Shown in pieces: positions 54,141 through 64,000 of a stretch of DNA of 64,000 bases. Source of the stretch: Cyprinodon diabolis (lineage: Eukaryota > Chordata > Actinopteri > Cyprinodontiformes > Cyprinodontidae); NCBI GenBank assembly GCA_030533445.1, contig CM060070.1, positions 31,296,001 to 31,360,000 of the forward strand, read 5' to 3'. The first letter of the stretch is position 1. Each line of letters opens with the position of its first letter. The position numbers and the translations under genes are program-made. Under the pieces are notes generated by a model that did no database searches, was not told the DNA's origin, and worked only from the letters and a program-made list of their open reading frames with translations.

Positions 54141-55060
54141 AAATAGGACATGGGGGAAAAACAGAAAATAAACGTGAGTTAATCACCTATTCCAATCATT
54201 TGAGCTGTTTGTTTCTTTTTCTATGTGAATAGAAAAAATACATTATCAAATGCATTTTAATAATATTTAGAACTAGTTTTGGCAAAAAGAATCTCAGTAC
54301 ACAGGAGTATAAATAAAGGAAACACATAAAAAACCAAAAGAGCAACAAAAAGCAACTCCGACGATCATCTCAACAAAAAAGTGGGGGAAAAAAAAGGAAA
54401 GCTTAACAGTGGGAACATATTGAAAGAGGCTTTTTAGATGTAGCACCAGTATTTTGGCAGAAGAATGAGTAAAAGTAGAGGTTTTCATGATGCTGCAGTG
54501 TTGTATCCCATAATGACTGTTTTAAGTTTTCATGCGATATCAATATTATGTAATCATGATTGTTGCTTGTTATCTGATGAGTTATGGCTCCAAAGGGCAT
54601 AAATGTTTGAATATGATCATTGCTTTCTCTTTTGAATGTAAGGTTGTTAATGGTGATTTCTTTTTGGTTGCACTAAACTGCTCAGTCATAAAATTGACCT
54701 CATGGAGGATAATCAAATATTTCACCAGGGATCCCAATGTTGTAAGTTTTTTGAATGTGATTTAGTGTTAATAAACTGATAGGGCAATGGCATGTCACTT
54801 ATAAAACACCATGGAGTCTTTGCTTGTTGTTTTTTGTTGTATAAAAAAATATTCTGCACCCTGAGGTTACCTGTAATGTATTTTTTTCTAGACTGTAGAA
54901 AAAAACATCTTTATTTGTGTTTTAACATTAGCTTTTAAAACATTTTTGTCACGTAATACAAATACAGTAAGATGTTTACTTAGACAAATGTTATTGTTAT
55001 TTTGTATACAGCGAGTGTATGAAAAAAGAGGTTGAGTTTTGTACAGCTTTCATGACATTT
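54141..55060. other. AT-rich intergenic DNA
   Basis: No feature recognised. Confidence 0.5.
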
Positions 55061-55525
55061 CCATTTCTTAAAATGCAGCAGTGATCAAATGTAAACAGTG
55101 TTGTGGGGGGGGGGGGGGTTGCAGTGTTTTAGTTTGGTGTTATCAGTGTTATGCAGTCTGTAACATGATTTAGAGTTTTCTCAACAGTTCAGCTGTCTAA
55201 TGGTGGTGGGGAAATGCTGTTTCAGAATCTGCTGGACCTGCATTGAATGCTGTGAAGCCTGTGAACCCCAGAGTGCAGCAGGGAGAACAGCCCATGGTGG
55301 GGGTGTGAGGGATCATTGGTGATGTTACGGGCTCAGGACACCAGTGCTGTATAGTAACGAAGTAAAAATACTTCACTACTGTACTTAAGCATATTTTGGA
55401 GTACTTTATACTTTCCAAGAATATAAATTTCTTTGAGAACTTTCACTTTTACTTCACTACATTGACAAACTTAATTACATACTTTTACTCTGATACATTT
55501 TCAATGTTTGGTTTAGTTACTAAGT

Positions 55526-55551
55526 AAAAAAAAAAAAAAAAAAAAAAAAAA
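55526..55551. repeat. Poly-A run
   Basis: About 26 consecutive A within the hAT element. Confidence 0.95.
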
Positions 55552-56484
55552 GCGAGCAAGAGAGCGAGAGAAACACAAGTGTTTTGACCCCACCTACTGA
55601 CTCCAAAGTCGGGTCTTGCCTGGGCTTGTTCATCAACACCCTAGGATATAGATTGGTCACTAGGCACTATTGTGGAATCTTGAGCATAATGTTATCTATA
55701 TAAATGAACTTTGTTTGGCATTGTTTTCAGTTCCACACGTGGTGTATGTAACTTAAGCTAAATGTTGACTGTAGCAGGCTTTTCAAGATGAAAATAATTT
55801 TTTACAGTTTCAAGTGATAATCAGGTTATGTGCAAGGATGACGAAAAGGGGTGGTTAAGATTTGGAGGGGAGAAAAAAAAGTCAAGGGCAAAAGTGTGGA
55901 GGGGATGAGGGGCTTGTGTTTACAAAGTGTTTAAGATTTAGTTAATTGGCCTGAAGTGCATCTTTTTTCTCTGGTGTGATGTACACTTACTGTAATTTTA
56001 GCACCGCCTTTTATACGTTTTAAGGTAGTTTTACAAAAAATGTCTTCCTCTTCAGATGCCAAATAAGCTGCAGTTCCCTCCCAATTATTTTATTTTTGTA
56101 AAATGACCTGTTATGTGTGCGCCTTTTTGTTTTGTGAAATACAGTAATTTACAGCTTTTTTTTTTCTTCATGTTGGCTGCGTTTACAAAAGGGGTTTCAA
56201 ACTGGACTCCATTTTCAGATGCGAGATAAGCTTCAGTTTTTTCTTTTTTTTTGTAATGATGTCAATAACAGTAGCAGTAATAAAACTTGGTCTAAATTTA
56301 TCCAACACTTGGTTGTGTATATTATTTTAAGTGAATTTAACCTTCAAAGTTTACCGAAATATATAAAAAAAATGTCATTCAAACTGCACTTACAATTTAC
56401 TTCTACTTTACACTACATTACTTGAGTACATCTATTTTTAAAGTAATTCTTATACTTAAGTACACGCCATTTCAGATACTTTAA

Positions 56485-57176
56485 AGGAATAGTACACCCA
56501 AAACATGATTAGCCTTCATTTTCTACTCACCCCCATGCTGAACAACACTCTGGAGTACAGTAGTGTATAGGATTTCCTAAAAGCGCGCGCCTGTGAGTTC
56601 ACGAGCCTACGGAAACCGCGGCAGACCAAACCAGATGAAAGTGCGCATTCAGCTCTGCAAAGAACTCATGCTCTTCCTCAACACTGAAGTCCTCAGACAT
56701 TTTTCTTTCATTGTTTCTTTCTTTGCACAGGTAAACAGCAAATTTCTTCTTCTACGCTTGCATTATCAAGAGCAGACGCTGAATGCGCACTTTCATCTGG
56801 CTTGGTCTGCCGCAGTTTCCGTAGGCTCGTGAACTCGCAGGCGCGCGCTTTTAGGAAATCCTATACACTACTGTTTATGCTCTAAAAACATTCTAAATGA
56901 CTTTGTTTCGAGTAAATTATGGAAGCTACCCACTCAGGACACTTGGAATACATTGGACGAGCAGTATGGAGGAATATTGACACGTTTTTTGTGGACTTTT
57001 ATGGACCTTTCTGCCTCGGGCGCCATAGACCTCCATTATTTGAATGTCAGCAGACAGCAAGAAGCCTCCCAGATCTCCAGATGCATTTGAGATATCAAAA
57101 AAGTACTCCAGAGTGTTGTTCAGCATGGGGGTGAGTAGAAAATGAAGGCTAATCATGTTTTGGGTGTACTATTCCT
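56485..57176. mobile_element. piggyBac/Angel-like foldback MITE
   Basis: Flanked by TTAA (56481-56484, 57177-57180) with ends AGGAATAGTACACCCAAAAC and inverse. The outer arms of about 75 bases (to GGAGTAC) are near-identical. A second pair of arms (about 56562-56664 and 56772-56872, with GCGCGCGC and CCTACGGAAAC words) makes a palindrome within a palindrome. It resembles the zebrafish Angel MITE family (AAAGGNATAGTTCACCC). Non-coding. Confidence 0.9.
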
Positions 57177-57929
57177 TTAAGACTTTTACTCAAGTAACAT
57201 TTCAGTCAGTGACTTAAACTTTTAGCAAAGTCATATTTTGGAGAGGTACTTATACTTTTACTTGACTCCGAGATTTCAGTACTTTATACAACACTGCAGG
57301 ACACACAGCGCTGGGATGAAATGTCTTTTATTGAGGGAAGAGGAGCCCCGATGATCTTCTCTGCTGTTCTCACCACTCTTCTCACCAGTGTGCGGCACTG
57401 CAGCCTCTACACCACACAGTGAGACAGCTGGTCAGAACGCTCTCTATGGTGCTTCTGTAGAAGTTCATGAGGATGGGTGGGGGCAGGTGGGCTCTCCTCA
57501 TCCTCATCCTGTGATGTGCAACCCAGGGGATTTGGTGCTGTTGACCACCTCTACAGCTGAGCTGTTGATGAGCAGTAGAGCGTGGTTAGGCCGGTTCTTC
57601 CTGAAGTCGACAATGATCTCTTTATTTTCTCTATATTCAGGATTGATTGTTATCATACACCATACCACCAGCTGCTCCACCTCTTCTCTGCTGTCCAGGT
57701 CATTGTCGTCTCTGATAAGGCCCACCACCGTGGTCCGTCTCAGGACACAGCCCTGGTTGTTCATTACTGTTCATCTTGTCCACCTGGTTCCTGCTGCTAT
57801 TTATGCTGCCTGTTTGCCTGCCATCTGCACCAGATTATTTGAGCTGTTGGTGAGAGTAACTGCCCCTGACCTTATTCTTCTTTCATTTTTTTGTGTTGTT
57901 TATTTTGCTGTTTTGTGTACTGGATAAAA

Positions 57930-60240
57930 ACTTATTTGAGTGTCTTTATATTTCTTGATTTACTTACGCTTGTACTCAGGAGTTTTAGAGTAAAAGACAG
58001 CAGAAAGAAAAACCTTAAAGCAAAAAAATAAAAATACTCAAAGTTCTTAAAAAGATTAAGTTAATTATTATTTCAAATACATACTAATTGAAGCACTTTA
58101 CTGTGTGAACCTAATTTAAGTGGAACCTCATAAGTACTTCCATATGCTTGTTTCTACCTAAGCCTCAAGGGGCAAAGGTCTTCAAACTATAAAGTCAGAT
58201 CTGAAAATGCCAGTTTGATTGTGACAACAGAAATTCACCCAGGAAACAGTCCAATACACCAACTGTTTCTTTCCTTTTCTTTAAATTACCTATAATGTCT
58301 TTCGGTTTCCACATGCCATCATTCTTTTAAAGTTAGGGATGATATACACTATATGCCTGTTAAAAAAAAAAGCCTTTAGGTGAAATGAATTCCAGTGTCT
58401 CCATTTTTGACAAGTTGATCTGACATTTGCTACATCCTAATTATTTACCCATTTGGTTATCCCCAACCCAACTGTTTCATAAAGTGTCTGTAAATCTAAA
58501 ATAAGGGCCAAATGACAATGTATTCCAAAAGGAAATTCATTGGAGGACATAATATGATAATGAGCCACTGTATACAACACCGCACTGAAGTTTACTGAAG
58601 CAGAAGACCAAACGTCCATCATTACTCTAAATGTCAGTCTAACAAAGTATAAATAAATGGTGTCTCCCATTTCACAAGCTTAATTTACATAAAACTGTCA
58701 AAAACAATAATTAAACATAACCCAGGGATGTTAAACAATGTCCTTGACTGACAGAGTTCAAATTGGGTGGAAGTTCTCATGCAGACAAATTCATGTGTTA
58801 AATGACTGAATTCTTGCTGTTTGTTTAACAGTGATGGAGGCTTCGCCCTGCATCAGTACTCAAGTGTTCATTAAGTATTTAGTTTTATTTTTTGTGGTAT
58901 TTGAAGCACATCAAAGGCAGCAATGTTTAAATTGAGAACTGTGAGATGAGCATTCCTGCATCTTTTGAGCATAAAAATTATAACTCAAGGTCTGACTCAA
59001 TTATTATCATATGAGACCAGAAAGGAGACAAGCGGCACATTTGCATTTAGTCTTTGAAATGAATACAAGGTCAATGAAAAGGCAGCATGAATGACTTTGA
59101 TCTGAGCTGTATGTAATGCCTGAAAGTGCTCTGTTATTAGTGGGTGTTAACGTTTCAAGAACAACAAAAGAGGGACTGGATAGGAATAGCTTTCAATTTC
59201 ACAACTTTAATATTGGTCTCTTATGAATTCAACACACATTTGGAATTTGAATTTAGAATTTGAAAACAGGATATTCAAGGCATAGACTTGTGCCTAAGGG
59301 GAGTCTCAGTTCAGCAATTGTTGTTTATTGCTAAGGGTTTTTTTTCACACAACTTATTTTAAACTATTTAAAGAGTGAAGCCCATGCTCATTGAGGAGAT
59401 TAATGGGTATTCAGCCCACTTATTTGCTGTATGAAAATGTTTGTTACAAGGGTGTTATTTTCCTCTATATCTGTGAATTTTCTGTAGTTGCTTTTGTGTG
59501 GTTCAAAATCTATAACAATTGCTAGCCCGTGTGTGCTAAAGCATATCATGAACACTTTGTGAGACCATTCCCCCCGTAAGCCAAAAAATAAATTAAAAAA
59601 AATGCTAATACTTTAATGGTATTCATCATGGTGATCTTTGTAATGTAGCTGTTTTTGAGGCCTAAGATGTTTGCAAAAGTATGCATTTTAACAATAACCT
59701 AAATGTAATAAGTAACAATGATGTTTTGTTGTATTGCATATCATAATGCAATCTGAAATAATGGCCTTATGAAAATTGAAAATTCATATCAAACTTTATC
59801 ACATTTTTCCCATGGAAAAATTTGGGAAAAACTGATTCTTTAGATTTCAATAGATGAAAATAAGAATCAGCTTATTTCAAGGTCAAATCACAATTGTGTA
59901 CAATTCTATCTTGAGCTTTCACAAAATTTCTTAATACAATACTTTGTGATATAAAGGCCTTGGTGTACTTACAACACCTTGATCTAAACAATGATGAAAC
60001 AGCGGGTATTTGGGTGATTGGATCAAGCCACATCTATTATACAGTCCCTCTCTGTCAATATTCTTGTCCAAATTACCAAAGGAAATCATTTCATTTGTCA
60101 GGGCAAACTTTTATTTTTGTCAATAAGTCCCTGTTAAAGTAAAGGCCTATTTCCTTCAATGGGTATTTAAAAAGAGTAATCCATGCCCTATATTAATTCT
60201 CTATTGTTATTCTCTTTATGTCAGTTTAGACCAGCCACAT
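57930..60240. other. Gene-poor AT-rich DNA
   Basis: No exon, RNA gene or transposon recognised. The stretch 58780-59130 is of mixed composition and could hold conserved non-coding sequence; this cannot be judged from one genome. Confidence 0.5.
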
Positions 60241-60249
60241 ATTCCCTGC

Positions 60250-60430
60250 CTGTCATTTGTAATAAATGCTGCTGCTCAGCTGCCAAGAGGAACTACGAAA
60301 CATATAACTCGAGTCGTGGCTTCACGTTACAGGATTGATCTTAAAATTTTGCTGCTAAATTTTAAGCATTGCCTATCATATGTAGTGGATTTAATAAAAA
60401 AAGCTATTCAGCCGAAAGAAAGTTGGCATT
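60250..60430 (+). mobile_element. CR1/L2-like LINE scrap
   Basis: Translates to NAAAQLPRGT, then TRVVASRYRIDLKILLLNFK, matching the post-RT region of CR1/L2/Rex1-type ORF2 proteins (NAAARLL ... RIDFKILLLTFKAL). A deletion removed the HWLPV part. Very short and broken. Confidence 0.7.
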
Positions 60431-60439
60431 TTCAGACAC

Positions 60440-63148
60440 ACCTAACTCCTTGGATTATGGCTTTTAAATATACCTTGATATTTTTTTTACATAATTTTTA
60501 TTTCTTTTCAACTGATGAATTATCAACTAATGAATTATTTCATTCAAATAATTTAATTTATTTTTACATAATCAATTATTCCGTTCTTGCTGTGCAGCAA
60601 TTTAATACAAACTTGTTCTATAAAACTGAAATTAATTGATAAAAACCCAAAAAGCATTTCAATATACAAATTACAGGCTTGTATGATAACATTTCATGTG
60701 TGTCCTGCAAACATTTTTTGTTAATGATGCTTTTCCTCTCCAAAGTAACTCTTTGAATCAAGTAAAATTCATGCTGAACATTAGATTAAATATCTAAATT
60801 TAGGTTTCTAAACCATGAAGAGCTGCTCACTGTTTGCCTGACTCAGAGACTGGGTTTTAATTTGGCTTGCCCTTCATTTAATCCTACTGTTTGGTTCACT
60901 GATGATTTTTTGTTGAATTTACTTTTTGGTGCCAGCCATTCTTTGCTGATGCTGAAAAAGACTTTCATATGAGGTACTATCATTGCAGAGTAGAAGTGTT
61001 TCACAATGCTGGAGCTCATTAGATTTTAGAGACCACAGTTATTCCAACCAAATCAGGGGTGCAAGGGTTAAAATGTGTGTGCCTTTTTTTAACCAAATGT
61101 TTTTACAACTGAATGATTTTTGTACTAACTGAAAGCAGCTATTCTTAGTGATCTATGTTTACTTTCAGAAAATACAAGTTTCTGCTTTTCTCTTAAAATA
61201 TGCTTTAGATTTGACATAGAGTTCAAGTAATGCATTATGCTTACACACTTAATTTTAATGTTTGTATTGCTTCAGCCTAGCATTTTTTTTAAAAAGAAAC
61301 CTCTGCCTCAGGTGAAATTGTTATGTAAGAGTTACCCATAAATGCTGGAGAAAATGTAATATTCTTTTAGGTTTTTTTTCTTTGTTCTCTGCATTTTTTT
61401 GGGAAACCATTTTATGTCAATGAATATTACTTTGAAGTGTAGGATCTGACACCCTATCAAATCTTTAATATCACCAACTAATATATTTCAAATGAGAACT
61501 CCTGAATTACTGATGTAATAATAAAAATAGAATATCATAAACCCTCTGTGTTACTGTAGGTTTTGGCTCTTATTTGTGTTTCTCATTATTGTTTTATTTA
61601 GCTATTATCAGTGATCATTAGGAAGGGGATTTTTCTATATATAGCCAATGCATATTTTTGTATATCTTTAATCTATGTTAAATTGAAATAATTTTCATTA
61701 GGTTAATATTTGTTCTTTACTCTGTGCTTTGCATATGTCTCTTTTGACCGTTAATCTGTATACAGCAAATCGGTAAGGACTCCTAAGCCAAAGCAGCGGT
61801 GTGTCAGCAGTTACCATGATTAGTGCTGTCTGAATAGTGCTGGCAGTAAGGAAGGTAGGGAAAGGGCCCTCTATGTTTTGTAAAAGGAAGTAACCCCGTC
61901 AGATTTATTTTACTTTGGTTTTTGAAACACTATTGTTTCATGTCTGCAGAAAAAATACACAAAACAATACAGTTAAAGTAACTGAAGATGCTTAAGTAGG
62001 TCCAACAGATGCATGAATTCCTACACATACAATGTCAGACACATGCAGATTTGGTTTGAGTAATGGAGCTTAAGTCGTTTGCTGTATTTGTGTAACTGTA
62101 GGCTTTTTTTGGAAGGCTGTAGTCCCAATTTGACCAGCATCATCCAAGTCTGTTTCCATTACATAATGGGCTACCAGCTCAAGTCTTTTGCAAGTCTTTT
62201 CTTACTTTTATCATTAAGCATTCTACTTGATTTTTTTGTCCTGTTCTTTTTAATATTCTTTATGGGGAAAAAAAATCATTTTGTTGTATTTCAGATTGAA
62301 TACAGGTTTCTTTCACTCACCTTTACACAGCAACAAAAGTTTTAATCATTATTAGCTTGGTATGAATTGTAACCTAAATGGAACGCTCTGTTTGCCCTGT
62401 GATCCTAAAATTATTTCTGAGGTAATATTTCAAATCATGCTAGCAAGCATGACTGGTTGTTAGTGTTTTAGATTTTTTTTTTAACGTTTTTATAAGGCTC
62501 TTGGATTTTTCCAGAGAGATAGTCAGAATCAGAAACCAAACCAAAGGTGTTGGTTTAAGTGTCCTGCGCTGGTAGTTTGGGCAAACAGTAAGGTGGGCCT
62601 GGTTGCTTTGGATCGTCAGTTCTGATGCAAGGCAGATTTACACAACAGGAGGGGGAAATGAGATATTCTCTCCGCTGCACTGTTGACTTTGTTAAATTAA
62701 TGGCACGACAGGCCATATCTGGTGCAAGCAGCAGACTGGACAAGTAATGTCAACTGTAGAGCGACAGGGGAAAGGAACAAAAGGAGAAGGGGAACTGATT
62801 AACAACAGTTACCTTTGAATACAATCAAAATAATTATCAAAATATCACTATTTGCATCTAACAAAGATAATAAGGGAAAAAAGTGAACAATTTTGTCTGG
62901 ATCATCAACACGTATATGTCTAACAAAAATGTCCAAAGTAGAGATTTGTCACACCCAATATGCCCCTTCTAAAGCCCCTTTGTATTACCCAGGTATATAT
63001 TACGCAGGTAAAGGGAATCCTGGTTAATTGATTGGTGTTCGTTTCAATTACTCTGGACACCCTGCAACAATAATCCTGAGAGAAACTGCACAACACATTC
63101 AGTTCAGTGGGTGGCAGTAATAATAACATATTGATAATTCCATCTTTG
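60440..63148. other. Gene-poor AT-rich DNA
   Basis: No gene recognised. 62555-62745 has higher GC content than its neighbours but no coding signature. Confidence 0.5.
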
Positions 63149-63378
63149 GTGAGTGGCGACCTAGTGGTTAGGGCATAGAGACTGGAACCCTGAGGTTCTG
63201 AGTTTGAGCCCCACTCCCACAGACTGCCACTTTGGGTCCCTGAGCAACAACCTTAACCCCTGATTGCTCCCCCTGGTGCCCCAGGATGGCAGCCCACTAA
63301 TCCCCAAGGGGATGGGTTAAATGCAGAGGTACATTTCTTCATTGTTAGATCAATAAAGTTAAATTATTATTACCTCCA
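63149..63378 (+). mobile_element. tRNA-derived SINE
   Basis: The head has pol III promoter-like boxes: A (GACCTAGTGGTTAGGGCA, about 63158) and B (GGTTCTGAGTTTGAGCCCC, about 63194). The body includes CCCCAAGGGGATGGGTTAAA, and the tail AATAAAGTTAAATTATTATTAC resembles LINE-derived tails of teleost V-SINE-like families. It is too diverged from a tRNA to be a functional tRNA gene. Confidence 0.75.
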
Positions 63379-64000
63379 GAACCAATCAGCTGTAGGTAAA
63401 TCCCTGAGCTCAGGGTCGTTCAGAGACAACTAAATGGGCAGGTGTCCTAAGAAAATATAGACATAATATATAATCAGATTCAAGGGCATAATAGCAACTA
63501 GAATCTCAAACTTTTAACAGCTCGTTGTTTGTAGGGAATATGGAGATATATAACTGAAACCAACCTGTGGAAAACTATAATATAGCAGACACCAGCCACC
63601 ATAAATTTGGATATTAAATACTTCAATCACTAGCAAAATCTTCCAGACATTACCAAAAGAAAATGATCAGCTTTATATCAGATCTTCCACTTTGTTTGAA
63701 TAAAGAGATGCTCTCATGTTTGACTTAATATATATCCTATTATTACTGAGGTTATTCCTCAGTAATCTCAATGGGGGAAACTGAATTGGCACAACAGCGT
63801 AAACAGACTAAGCAGAGTAGAGTAAACAAAAAAGGAAAACTTATAAAGGATAACTTCCAAAAGAATGAATAAAAAGGCATAAAGCGGAACAAAAGATCCA
63901 TTATATGTATAACAGTAGTTTGTAATAAAGAGGGTGAATAAAGCAGCAGATTAACCAGTACAGCTTCCACAGAGCCCTCTCCCTTTCTCCTTCCTGGTCT
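63379..64000. other. Intergenic DNA, nothing recognised
   Basis: AT-rich to the window end; a minus-strand 72-codon frame at 63752-63970 has no family signature. Confidence 0.5.

Larger units (their letters stand above)
55342..57296. mobile_element. Non-autonomous hAT element
   Basis: Ends CAGTGCTGTATAG (55342) and ATACAACACTG (57296) are imperfect inverted repeats, with AAGTA/TACTT-rich subterminal sequence. The 8-mer CAGGACAC is duplicated exactly at 55334-55341 and 57297-57304. The L2 LINE continues across it. No transposase is encoded; a piggyBac-like foldback sits inside. Confidence 0.93.
55060..57765 (-). mobile_element. L2-type LINE fragment interrupted by hAT MITE
   Basis: Minus-strand sequence at 57297-57765 and 55060-55341 is continuous with, and closely matches, the plus-strand L2 copy at 30970-31270 (CGGGGCTCCTCTT, ATAAAAGACATTTCAT, CAGCGCTG, AGCCCGTAACAT, CAGCTGAACTGTTGAGAAAA). 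The upstream part (57504-57764) translates as ENKEIIVDFRKNRP ... VEVVNSTKSPGLHITG, from the RT C-terminal region. The copy is split at its CAGGACAC site by the hAT element at 55342-57296. Confidence 0.85.

Noticed and set aside
63149..63225. Functional tRNA gene
   Set aside because: A and B boxes are present but the cloverleaf does not form and a LINE-like tail follows, so it is a SINE.

Overview
The window is nuclear DNA from a ray-finned fish, most likely a percomorph teleost. The evidence is two vertebrate genes (an RXFP3-type relaxin-family peptide receptor and a CREB3L3-type ER-anchored bZIP factor) set in AT-rich DNA packed with teleost-type transposons (hAT, Tc1, Harbinger, piggyBac/Angel-like MITEs, L1, L2, CR1/Rex1-like LINEs, Ty3/Gypsy). 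I cannot name the species from sequence alone.

Layout. 1-1380: the 3' end of an LTR retrotransposon (polypurine tract plus LTR with three hairpin repeats), abutted by a second LTR-like repeat on the minus strand. 1381-6870: AT-rich DNA without a recognisable gene. 6873-8078 (minus): a complete, single-exon RXFP3-like GPCR with a plausible TATA/E-box promoter near 8300. 9293-20630: an 11.3-kb nest of transposons. Successive hAT-type ends carry matching 8-bp target duplications, and the innermost unit (9835-19185) looks like two internally deleted hAT elements that moved together as a macrotransposon. Its cargo (11304-17770) holds an L1 ORF1 remnant, an intact intronless 270-residue coiled-coil ORF with a compact X-box/CRE/TATA promoter, and a Gypsy fragment split by an L1 insertion. 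20640-27020: mostly empty, with a CR1/Rex1-like LINE relic. 27023-34400: an LTR-like repeat, a decayed Tc1 element, and an L2 LINE interrupted by two Tc1 elements with intact transposase ORFs. 35383-41127: a dispersed repeat, an L2 tail, a foldback element and a PIF/Harbinger remnant.

41412-51310 (minus): a creb3l3-type gene whose ten coding exons I assembled by hand. Phases join into a 434-residue protein with an acidic N-terminus, bZIP, transmembrane helix and lumenal tail; the end of exon 2 is the weakest junction. Its third intron is loaded with repeats. 51968-57780: a MITE, a GC-rich unclassified stretch, and an L2 copy interrupted by a hAT MITE that itself contains a piggyBac/Angel-like foldback. 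57930-64000: gene-poor, with a LINE scrap and a tRNA-derived SINE.

The two host genes are probably not functionally coupled. Their linkage is of interest because RXFP3/4-type and CREB3L3/L4-type genes are also neighbours in other vertebrate paralogous blocks (human RXFP4 and CREB3L4 both lie in 1q21-q22). The most unusual object is the macrotransposon and the coiled-coil ORF it carries.
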